Shown here one piece after another: positions 1 through 5,238 of a stretch of 5,238 bases of DNA. Numbering within the stretch: position 1 is the first letter of the stretch; each line of letters begins with the position of its first letter. The translations under genes and the position numbers were made by a program. This DNA is from Candidatus Omnitrophota bacterium (GTDB lineage Bacteria; Omnitrophota; Koll11; JAHIPI01), in assembly GCA_028718265.1 (NCBI GenBank), contig JAQUMG010000134.1, forward strand, positions 1 to 5,238. The letters are read 5' to 3'. Below the pieces are notes generated by a model that was not told the DNA's origin, did not search any database, and saw only the letters and a list, made by a program, of their open reading frames with translations.

Positions 1-1
1 A

Positions 2-163
2 TACGCTTTCAGGGCATTTTATCTTTCTCCTAAATATATATGGAAAATCTTCAGGAAAATAAGGACTATCGACGACATCTTAAGATATCTTAAGGGATTT
101 TCTTCGATAAAAGGTTTATGCGGGAAGGCATTTAAAAGTTACCATCTTAGCGTGCGGGACTGA
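2..163 (+). CDS. C-terminal fragment of a probable B12-binding radical SAM protein (5' end outside window)
   Basis: Reading from base 2 gives 53 uninterrupted codons ending in TGA at 161-163; the start lies upstream of the window. The fragment begins YAFRAFYLSPKYIWKIFRKI and continues with a basic, helical stretch (IDDILRYLKGF). Established knowledge: cobalamin-binding-domain radical SAM enzymes (the BchE/HpnJ-like superfamily) commonly end in such a segment, with an aromatic R-x-FY-x-x-P-x-Y-I motif followed by a basic helix and a K-G turn. The B12-binding domain and the CxxxCxxC iron-sulfur motif would be upstream and cannot be seen, so the assignment rests on the tail alone. It precedes the first methyltransferase by 21 nt in the same direction and is probably in the same transcript. 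An unrelated protein with a basic helical C-terminus is possible. The reading frame is secure; the family is moderately supported. Confidence 0.6.
   Translation, partial: YAFRAFYLSPKYIWKIFRKIRTIDDILRYLKGFSSIKGLCGKAFKSYHLSVRD
77..94. repeat. 16-bp perfect palindrome that is also a tandem ATCTTAAG repeat
   Basis: Bases 79-94 read CTTAAGATATCTTAAG, identical to their reverse complement. The same stretch contains ATCTTAAG twice (77-84 and 87-94), one helical turn (10 bp) apart. It lies inside the coding tail of the upstream gene, where it encodes ILRYLK, and about 90 bp upstream of the methyltransferase start at 185. It has no loop and no T-run, so it is not a terminator. A dimeric regulator site is conceivable, but chance within AT-rich coding DNA is the simpler explanation. 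Confidence 0.4.
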
Positions 164-184
164 TGGTTTAACGGGAAGAGGGAT
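164..184 (+). promoter_or_regulatory. Short intergenic gap with ribosome binding site for the first methyltransferase
   Basis: This 21-nt gap follows the TGA at 161-163. It is purine-rich at its 3' end: GGGAAGAGGG at 173-182 contains a GAGG core (178-181) only 3 nt before ATG 185, with a second, weaker GGGAAG match further upstream. The gap is too short for a promoter of its own, so the methyltransferase is probably co-transcribed with the upstream gene. The purine tract supports ATG 185 as the start. Confidence 0.6.
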
Positions 185-1240
185 ATGAAATACCGATTAT
201 TGGATGTTTTGGCATGCAGTTGCTGCGGCGCAAATCTGGCGCTAAAGGGAGAAATAATTTCGCCGGTAAAATCTATTGTGGATAAAAATGCCGTCAGAAA
301 CCCGCACTGTAGTTCATTTTGCGGACTATATTCCGTGCCTATTGCGGAAAGAAAGAATTTTGATTGTTTCGCGTGTTTTCAAAAAGAGATAGTTGAAGGT
401 ACCCTCTGCTGCACTAAATGCGGAAAGACATATCCGGTTAAAGAGTCTATTCCGCAATTGTTATCCGGGAACGAACGGGATAAAGGGGCGGACCAGGTAA
501 GGAAGAAATTTGAATTTCAATGGCAGGCATGGGGCCATGAGAAAAAAATATTCGGGCGCGAACATGAAGAGAATACGCAGTTTATCCTTCGCGGCCATAG
601 TCTGTTATCGCCGGATTATTTTAAAGGAAAGCTGGTATTAGATGCGGGCTGCGGGCACGGCAGGTTTCTGAAGTCATTTTCCTGTCTTGGGGCCGAAGCA
701 ATCGGAATAGATTTTGGGAGCGGAATAGGTATTGCAAAAAAATTTAACGAATCAGACGGTTTTGTGCATACCGTAATGGGAGACCTGACCAGGTTGCCGC
801 TGAAGAAGGAAAGTTTTGACTATATTTTCTGTTCAGGCGTAATCCACCATACGGCGCACCCTCAAAAAACTTTCAGCAACCTTGTATCATCTCTCAAAAA
901 GGGAGGGGTAATTTTTATATGGGTTTATCCTAAACAGAGTGTTTTGTGGGAGTCGAGCCAGAAATTTTTGCGGTCATTCCTGACGAGGCTGCCTTCCCGC
1001 GTTTTATACTATTTATGCTTCATACCCGTACCTCTTTTATCTTTTGTAAAAACATACAGTAATACTTCCCTTAAAACGGCAAGCTGGCGGCAGTGCGCAC
1101 AGGTTATCTACGATTGGTATTCTCCGAAGTATCAGTTTCACTATACGCCGGATGAGCTAAAGGCGTGGTTTGGTTCCGAAGGGATGGGCGACTTAGAGCC
1201 CTTTTATATTAAAACGGGTTTAGGCGGAAGGAAGATATAG
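185..1240 (+). CDS. SAM-dependent class I methyltransferase with N-terminal Trm112-like zinc ribbon
   Basis: This 351-residue protein is predicted to transfer a methyl group from S-adenosylmethionine to an unidentified acceptor in the cytoplasm. Residues 1-95 form a Trm112-like zinc ribbon: KYRLLDVLACSCC places C11/C14, and C76/C79 in CTKCGKTYPV make the second knuckle, followed by the usual IPQLL end. Between the knuckles is an insertion with further pairs C42/C46 and C61/C64. The Rossmann methyltransferase domain follows: motif I VLDAGCGHGRFL (151-162), acidic D176 after strand 2 (GIDFG), GDLTRLPL (199-206), and FDYIFCSGVIHH (211-222). The C-terminal part has a hydrophobic stretch (273-289), then DWYSPKYQFHYT (310-321) and WF, and it ends GLGGRK; this layout is common in methyltransferases of surface-glycan and lipid clusters. 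ATG 185 is chosen because the zinc-ribbon motif begins within ten residues and a purine-rich ribosome site precedes it. The stop is one base before the next gene's start, implying translational coupling. The fold is confident; the substrate is unknown. Confidence 0.9.
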   Translation: MKYRLLDVLACSCCGANLALKGEIISPVKSIVDKNAVRNPHCSSFCGLYSVPIAERKNFDCFACFQKEIVEGTLCCTKCGKTYPVKESIPQLLSGNERDKGADQVRKKFEFQWQAWGHEKKIFGREHEENTQFILRGHSLLSPDYFKGKLVLDAGCGHGRFLKSFSCLGAEAIGIDFGSGIGIAKKFNESDGFVHTVMGDLTRLPLKKESFDYIFCSGVIHHTAHPQKTFSNLVSSLKKGGVIFIWVYPKQSVLWESSQKFLRSFLTRLPSRVLYYLCFIPVPLLSFVKTYSNTSLKTASWRQCAQVIYDWYSPKYQFHYTPDELKAWFGSEGMGDLEPFYIKTGLGGRKI

Positions 1241-1244
1241 ATTG
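1228..1244 (+). promoter_or_regulatory. Ribosome binding site and TTG start of the second methyltransferase
   Basis: AGGAAG at 1228-1233 lies 8 nt before TTG 1242-1244, inside the last codons of the preceding gene, whose TAG ends at 1240. Only one base separates stop and start, typical of translational coupling. The next in-frame ATG (1275) would begin the protein immediately before the CPLC zinc motif and has no comparable ribosome site, so TTG is preferred. Confidence 0.65.
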
Positions 1245-2078
1245 ATATCTATAAAAAATTATCCTGATTTTCTGATGTGCCCTTTGTGCAGAGATAATGT
1301 GCACATAGATAATGATTCATTTATTTGTAAAGCAGGGCATAGGTTTCCGGCAGGGAGCGGAATTATAGATTTTACCACTTCCGGCATAGAATCGAAAGCG
1401 CCGCACGCGGATCCTGATTACAGAAGATGGCTTGAAGTAAGTTCTGATTTATTATTAGAGAGTTATCGCAAGGGATCCGTTATGAAGAAGATCCAGGATT
1501 ACGGGCATACATTTCTTGAGTCACGTACGGTCGATAACGGGTGGCGGCTTGATCTGGGGTGCGGATCCGGAAGACATTTTGATTTTATCGACGATAAAAA
1601 GCGCAGTGTAGGATTTGATTTTAATTTCGATAACCTCAAAATCGCATCCAGCGCGAACAATACTTCACTTTTTATAAGAGGACGCATGGAAAAGCTGCCT
1701 TTTTTCGATAATAGTTTTCACACAATATATGCGATTTATTCGTTAGAGCATGTTCTTTATCTGGAAGATGCGATAAAAGAAATAAAAAGAGTCCTGGTCG
1801 ATGGAGGGCAGCTTTTAGCAGGACTGCCTGCTGAAGGAGGCATCCTGTATAACAGCGTGCGTAAATTCATTACCGCACCGCTTATTAATAAAAAATACGG
1901 CTTTGATTATGAAAAGGTAGCTAAAATCGAACATTGCAATGGGGCAAAAAGAGTTTTGGATGTTCTGTGCGCAGAATTTGCGAAACAGAGTATAGAGTAC
2001 TTCCCTTTTAAAATAAGCTGTATTCATGCGAATCTTATCGTGCTTGGAGTATTTCGGAATGAAAAAAAATCAGAATAA
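1242..2078 (+). CDS. Second SAM-dependent class I methyltransferase with CxxC...CxxxH zinc site
   Basis: This 278-residue protein is predicted to be a cytoplasmic SAM-dependent methyltransferase. Its N-terminus has a compact metal site, C13-P-L-C16 then C29-x3-H33 followed by FPAGSGIIDF, a variant of the zinc ribbon found before many methyltransferases. The same C-x2-C...C-x3-H spacing occurs at the start of the 23S rRNA methyltransferase RlmA. A linker (50-99) leads to the Rossmann domain: motif I LDLGCGSGRH (103-112), D126 (GFDFN), GRMEKLPF (147-154), SLEH (167-170), and EIKRVLVDGGQLLAGLP (180-196). The C-terminal section (IEYFPFKISCIHANLIVLGVF) resembles the closing strands of this methyltransferase class. 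It is clearly distinct from the methyltransferase before it, so the pair is not a recent duplication. The gene starts at TTG one base after the previous stop and overlaps the next gene by 20 nt. An RlmA-type rRNA role is an alternative, but the operon context favours a metabolite, lipid or glycan substrate. Fold confident, substrate unknown. Confidence 0.88.
   Translation: MISIKNYPDFLMCPLCRDNVHIDNDSFICKAGHRFPAGSGIIDFTTSGIESKAPHADPDYRRWLEVSSDLLLESYRKGSVMKKIQDYGHTFLESRTVDNGWRLDLGCGSGRHFDFIDDKKRSVGFDFNFDNLKIASSANNTSLFIRGRMEKLPFFDNSFHTIYAIYSLEHVLYLEDAIKEIKRVLVDGGQLLAGLPAEGGILYNSVRKFITAPLINKKYGFDYEKVAKIEHCNGAKRVLDVLCAEFAKQSIEYFPFKISCIHANLIVLGVFRNEKKSE
2046..2061 (+). promoter_or_regulatory. Ribosome binding site deciding the start of the FAD oxidoreductase
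   Basis: GGAG at 2046-2049 lies 9 nt before ATG 2059-2061, within the 3' end of the preceding gene. An in-frame ATG at 2026 would add 11 residues (MRILSCLEYFG) that match no family feature and has no purine-rich site upstream. From ATG 2059 the nucleotide-binding strand (DIVIVGGG) begins at residue 8, the normal position for this fold. Confidence 0.7.
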
Positions 2079-3393
2079 CGATATTGTAATAGTCGGCGGC
2101 GGCTTACTCGGATTAAGCATCGCTTATTTCTTATCCAGGGGAGGAGTAAAAAATATTACAGTAGTCGAAAAAGATGACGAACTTGGCGGAGCGTGTTCAT
2201 GGTTTACCGTAGACAAAACAGTCGTTACCAGATTCTATCATGTTATAATGGCGCAGGATGAAAAGATATTCCGTTTCATGGACGAGCTGGGTCTTCGCGG
2301 CGGCTATGGTTTCACCACGGTCCGTATGGGTATTTTCAACGGAAAGACGTCGCATCCTATTAATACGCCGAGAGAATTTTTATTCTATCCCGATCTGTCG
2401 CTTTTCAATAAGCTAAGGCTTGCCTATACTATATTATATTGCCGTTTTTATAAAGACTGGCGGTCTATCGAATCTTTATCGGCCTCTGACTGGCTGATTT
2501 CTATCGGGGGTGAACAGAATTTCAGGAATATACGGCAGCCCATCATAAGATCAAAGTTCGGCGATAATCTGGATAGGATGGCCGCTGTTGACATGTTGGC
2601 AAGAATAGCCCGCATATCTTCTTCAAGAAAAGCGGATTTTTCGCAGAGGATGGCGCATATCACGGGAACGCCCAAGACGCTTATCGATCGATTGGAAAAT
2701 ATTTTGGGTTCAAAAGGCGTAAGAATTATCAAAGGAAACGGCGCGAAAAGGCTTTTAATTAATGGCGGAGAGGCCGTCGGAGTGAGTCTTGATGACGGCC
2801 AAATATTAGAAGCGGGTAATACTGTTTTTACCGTGCCGATCCCGGAATTTGAAAAACTTATTCCTGAAACTTATCAAAGTTATAAAAACAGCCTGAAGCA
2901 TATCCAGTATTTAGATAATGTCTGCCTGGTTTTGAAATTATCGAAACCGCTTACGCCTTTTTACATGCTGAATATTCAGGATAATACAGTGCCGTTTACC
3001 GGCGTTATCGGATTAAGCCATATTTATCCCGAAAATGCGTTTGACGGTCACGCAATTTTTTATATCTCCAGGTATATTTTTAACGATGATGGTTTATTTA
3101 CGAAAGAAAAAGATGAAATACTTGCGGATTATTTGCCGTATTTAAAGAAGATTAACCCCGAATTCAGGGAGTCGTGGATTTCCGGTTATGGGCTGAGTAA
3201 GAGGAAAAATGTAGAGGCATTTCACAGTATCAATTATCCGAAATATATTCCAAAAAGAGAAACGATATTCAAAGGCTGTTTTCTTGTTACCGCAGCGCAG
3301 AGTTACCCTGAAAGCACGGTAATCGATACTTCAGTAAATGTAGCGGAGGGGTTTGCTGCCGGGTTATTAAATAGGAGGGAGCGTGCTGATTAA
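2059..3393 (+). CDS. FAD-dependent oxidoreductase, amine oxidase/protoporphyrinogen oxidase-like
   Basis: This 444-residue flavoprotein is predicted to carry out a redox step (desaturation, oxidation or FAD-assisted rearrangement) on an unidentified substrate. The N-terminus is a textbook dinucleotide-binding fold: DIVIVGGGLLGLS with G13, G15 and G18, acidic E37 at the end of strand 2 (VVEKDDELGG), and the G43-G44 pair typical of the NAD(P)-binding_8/amino-oxidase families. Family-like segments follow: TRFYHVI (57-63), the aromatic KLRLAYTILY stretch, PIIRSKFGDN (161-170), SSRKADF, and a GTPKTLIDRL helix in place of the usual GG-hydrophobic loop. The C-terminal FAD contact is GCFLVTAAQSYPES (406-419), matching the AQ-x-YPE form of homologues rather than the GD form of classical monoamine oxidases. 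Such proteins are often found among glycosyltransferases and methyltransferases in surface-polymer or lipid clusters; UDP-galactopyranose mutase shares the fold, but its identity is not claimed. The gene overlaps the previous one by 20 nt and the next by 11 nt, so it is translationally coupled on both sides. Confidence 0.88.
   Translation: MKKNQNNDIVIVGGGLLGLSIAYFLSRGGVKNITVVEKDDELGGACSWFTVDKTVVTRFYHVIMAQDEKIFRFMDELGLRGGYGFTTVRMGIFNGKTSHPINTPREFLFYPDLSLFNKLRLAYTILYCRFYKDWRSIESLSASDWLISIGGEQNFRNIRQPIIRSKFGDNLDRMAAVDMLARIARISSSRKADFSQRMAHITGTPKTLIDRLENILGSKGVRIIKGNGAKRLLINGGEAVGVSLDDGQILEAGNTVFTVPIPEFEKLIPETYQSYKNSLKHIQYLDNVCLVLKLSKPLTPFYMLNIQDNTVPFTGVIGLSHIYPENAFDGHAIFYISRYIFNDDGLFTKEKDEILADYLPYLKKINPEFRESWISGYGLSKRKNVEAFHSINYPKYIPKRETIFKGCFLVTAAQSYPESTVIDTSVNVAEGFAAGLLNRRERAD
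3373..3385 (+). promoter_or_regulatory. Strong Shine-Dalgarno and GTG start of the membrane protein
   Basis: AGGAGG at 3373-3378 is a full-consensus ribosome site, 4 nt before GTG 3383-3385. It sits within the last codons of the oxidoreductase, whose TAA is 3391-3393. The spacing is slightly short; CTG 3386 in the same frame would give 7 nt. GTG is preferred as the more usual initiator. This site, together with an unbroken frame to the window end, is the main evidence that a real gene starts here. Confidence 0.7.
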
Positions 3394-5238
3394 TTTTACT
3401 ACATTTCTGGCGTTATTTTTACTTCTATATTATCTGGGCAGGGCTATTTTTGCGTTTGCGCTAAAGGAAGAAGACCATTTCATAAGAAATATTATTTCGT
3501 TTCCTCTCGGTTTATCATTTGCCGTATGCTTTATTATCATTTCCGCTTCCTTTTTTGGTTTTGCAAATGCCGTATGGGTTTCGTTTGGGTCAGCTTTTAT
3601 CATGGTTTTATATTATTTTACCAGAATTATCGCATCTCCTGCCTTTAAGATAAAAGAATCTTATGCGCAGCAAAATGGCGTAAAAATTCTTTCCGCTTCA
3701 ATAATTACCCTTCTAATATGGCTTTTCTTTACGCTGCGCGTTGTATACGGGAGTGTCGGGCACGAAAATTTCATAAAACCGTACACCGCGATGCTCCGGA
3801 ACAATATATGGCCGCTGACGTGGCCTGCATCGCCATTCGGAGGAAGGCCGGTACATATATTTTATACGGTTACTCACGCATTCTATAATACGTTTCTTCC
3901 GAATATATTTGCAATGGACATGCATTACATACTTACTTTGTTTTTTATCCTATTTACTGTCTTTGTTTTATTTGCCGTTATTCTTAAGGGGACGGGCAGT
4001 GTCCTATGCGCCATTTTTGGCACAGTTTTATTTTTTATGGGGGATTTTAACCGGGAGGGTTTTTTCAATATTCCCTCTCTCGTCCCTTGTTTGATGACCG
4101 GAAGGATGTGCGTATGGCTTTTTGCCTTCCTTTCTTTCTATTTTGTAATCAACTATTTCAGAAAACCGATATTCAGGAATCTGATGTTCGTAGTTTTCGG
4201 AATAAATGTAATTATATTGAATGATGATGCGTTAGGATATATATTTTTAGGTTGCTTCATGCTGTATTTCACGATAAGAGAACTTGTATATTTCATCGTC
4301 CAAAAGCAGGATAGCAGGTCTCTTGTCAAATCCGGTTTGTATTTAATAATGTTTTTCGCATTATTTATCGGTGTGGGTATTCTCCTTGGAAATGTAGCGC
4401 CTTTGATGAAATTTATTCATGGGGGAAGATCCTGTTCGGCCGAAACATCGTTGCTCTCCGATGTTACTTTTTTATTCCCTCCGTTTACTCATATCAATGC
4501 GACTTATTATTGTTTTATGCCTATCGGTAAAGCATTGAAAAAACTTTCGCCTCTGTTTTTTTACTTTATTTTTTCCGTTCCTTTCGCTGCGGCGTTATTT
4601 AGACGTACGAAAAATGATTTTTATTGGTTCAGTCTTGTTACTATAGGAGTGTTTTATATAGTAGCAAACCAGGTTGTTATCCTTTACCATAGCTTTATGC
4701 TTTTTTCCATCATTACTTTTATGCACAGTATGATTGTAGCTGCGGGCGGCATTATGCTGTGCATGGCAATAACTAACCTTAACGATGCCAGAAAGAATCG
4801 ATTTTCAGAAAAAGAGAGCATGATCTCGGGGCGGCGCAGGATCATAGGGTTAAATATTATGGTAGTATCCGGGATCATCGCCGTTTCTATGGCGCTGGGG
4901 AATGCCCTTTTTACTAAAAATGAGGCAATTACTTTTCTGTACCAGAAAGAGGCCGGAGTTTTTCGGCCGATAAAGTTGGAGCAAATCCGGACGGCGTATT
5001 CATCCGTAGTTTACCGTTTCGCGAGAAAAGCCGATCCCAGGGCGGATTATGAGATTTTTCTTGCCGGTCTCGTAAAGAAATATGATGGAGAGCGCGCTTT
5101 ACTGCTCAATACCCCGCCATGCTCAGAATATCTCTGGGTGTATTCGGGAATGATCGGTATTCCGGTACTTGGCAGTGCAGCCCATGTTGACAATAGTTAT
5201 CATGATATCCTTGCTTTTGAGCAGACATTCGATGCTCA
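3383..5238 (+). CDS. Large polytopic membrane protein, GT-C glycosyltransferase-like (3' end outside window)
   Basis: The frame from GTG 3383 is open for 618 codons to the window end, so the protein is C-terminally incomplete. About 13 hydrophobic segments can be drawn, near residues 5-26, 38-60, 62-83, 101-121, 181-201, 205-220, 240-258, 265-280, 285-306, 317-337, 389-406, 413-463 (probably two) and 487-508, after which residues about 510-618 look soluble. The long loop after the fourth segment holds GHENFIKPYTAMLRNNIWPL (126-145), then TWPASPFGGRP and an aromatic HIFYTVTHAFYNTF stretch. An acidic residue (E128) in the first large extracytoplasmic loop, followed by a WP.../GG.../Y-rich pattern, is characteristic of GT-C transferases and of the DUF2298-like membrane family, which use polyprenyl-phosphate sugar donors. 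Family assignment is inference from topology and this loop; a flippase or polymerase remains possible. N-D-D (280-282) and a C-rich loop (C351) are visible but unassigned. T-rich codons reflect the hydrophobic composition. The gene overlaps the oxidoreductase by 11 nt, so it belongs to the same operon. Confidence 0.8.
   Translation, partial: MLINFTTFLALFLLLYYLGRAIFAFALKEEDHFIRNIISFPLGLSFAVCFIIISASFFGFANAVWVSFGSAFIMVLYYFTRIIASPAFKIKESYAQQNGVKILSASIITLLIWLFFTLRVVYGSVGHENFIKPYTAMLRNNIWPLTWPASPFGGRPVHIFYTVTHAFYNTFLPNIFAMDMHYILTLFFILFTVFVLFAVILKGTGSVLCAIFGTVLFFMGDFNREGFFNIPSLVPCLMTGRMCVWLFAFLSFYFVINYFRKPIFRNLMFVVFGINVIILNDDALGYIFLGCFMLYFTIRELVYFIVQKQDSRSLVKSGLYLIMFFALFIGVGILLGNVAPLMKFIHGGRSCSAETSLLSDVTFLFPPFTHINATYYCFMPIGKALKKLSPLFFYFIFSVPFAAALFRRTKNDFYWFSLVTIGVFYIVANQVVILYHSFMLFSIITFMHSMIVAAGGIMLCMAITNLNDARKNRFSEKESMISGRRRIIGLNIMVVSGIIAVSMALGNALFTKNEAITFLYQKEAGVFRPIKLEQIRTAYSSVVYRFARKADPRADYEIFLAGLVKKYDGERALLLNTPPCSEYLWVYSGMIGIPVLGSAAHVDNSYHDILAFEQTFDA

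Noticed and set aside
1409..1568. Three GGATCC hexamers within 160 bp (1409, 1473, 1563)
   Set aside because: They fall in coding sequence with irregular spacing and no surrounding repeat, so chance is the likeliest explanation.
1499..2027. Two minus-strand ORFs (1499-1687 and 1815-2027) opposite the second methyltransferase
   Set aside because: Both are antisense to the methyltransferase domain (motif I and the C-terminal part), are short, and lack motifs or independent support.
2026..2058. Longer oxidoreductase start at ATG 2026
   Set aside because: It has no ribosome site and adds 11 residues before an otherwise standard FAD-fold N-terminus; ATG 2059 has GGAG at 9 nt.
2062..2069. Run of eight A in the overlap between the second methyltransferase and the oxidoreductase, a possible slippage site making a fusion
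   Set aside because: Both genes have complete, well-formed ends and the oxidoreductase has its own ribosome site; the run simply encodes lysines at both termini.
2238..2250. TATAAT-like promoter element inside the oxidoreductase
   Set aside because: No suitable -35 element is spaced upstream, it lies deep inside a conserved coding region, and no gene starts nearby.
2448..2732. A 94-codon minus-strand ORF
   Set aside because: It is antisense to the conserved PIIRSKFGD region of the FAD oxidoreductase, shows no family motif, and runs against the direction of every other gene.
3909..4094. A 61-codon hydrophobic + strand ORF starting MQWTCITYLL
   Set aside because: It lies wholly inside the large membrane protein in another frame; its hydrophobicity is a by-product of the T-rich codons there, and it has no ribosome site.
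3713..4878. Minus-strand ORFs at 3713-3925 and 4684-4878
   Set aside because: Both are antisense to the continuous membrane-protein frame, with low-complexity or basic content and no recognisable domain.
3394..5238. T-rich composition as a sign of horizontal transfer of the membrane protein gene
   Set aside because: T-rich second codon positions are expected for a protein dominated by Phe, Leu, Ile and Val; the gene is overlapped and coupled with its neighbour.

Overview
The window is a compact run of five genes, all on the + strand, with almost no non-coding DNA. Gaps are 21 and 1 nt and the last two junctions overlap by 20 and 11 nt, so it reads as the interior of one operon. No promoter, terminator, tRNA/rRNA, mobile element or CRISPR array is visible. 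GC looks moderate (about 40-45% by eye), ATA, AGA and AGG codons are common, and two of the four visible starts are not ATG (TTG and GTG). The gene style resembles uncultivated anaerobic bacteria such as Omnitrophota, but that placement is a guess from style, not a demonstrated match.

Layout: (1) 2-163, the last 53 codons of a protein whose tail resembles the C-terminus of B12-binding-domain radical SAM enzymes; (2) 185-1240, a class I SAM-dependent methyltransferase with an N-terminal Trm112-like zinc ribbon carrying a cysteine-rich insertion; (3) 1242-2078, a second, distinct class I methyltransferase with a CxxC...CxxxH N-terminal zinc site, starting at TTG; (4) 2059-3393, an FAD-dependent amine-oxidase/protoporphyrinogen-oxidase-like oxidoreductase; (5) 3383-5238, a large polytopic membrane protein starting at GTG and still open at the window end. 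Its topology and first large loop suggest a GT-C type glycosyltransferase, and its C-terminal domain looks soluble.

Taken together (inference), a radical SAM enzyme, two methyltransferases, a flavin oxidoreductase and a membrane-embedded glycosyltransferase-like protein fit a pathway that builds or decorates a lipid, isoprenoid or surface glycan. The exact substrate cannot be read from the sequence. The most notable points are the unfinished fifth gene, the co-occurrence of two different zinc-ribbon methyltransferases, and a perfect 16-bp palindrome that is also a 10-bp-period direct repeat in the tail of the first gene.
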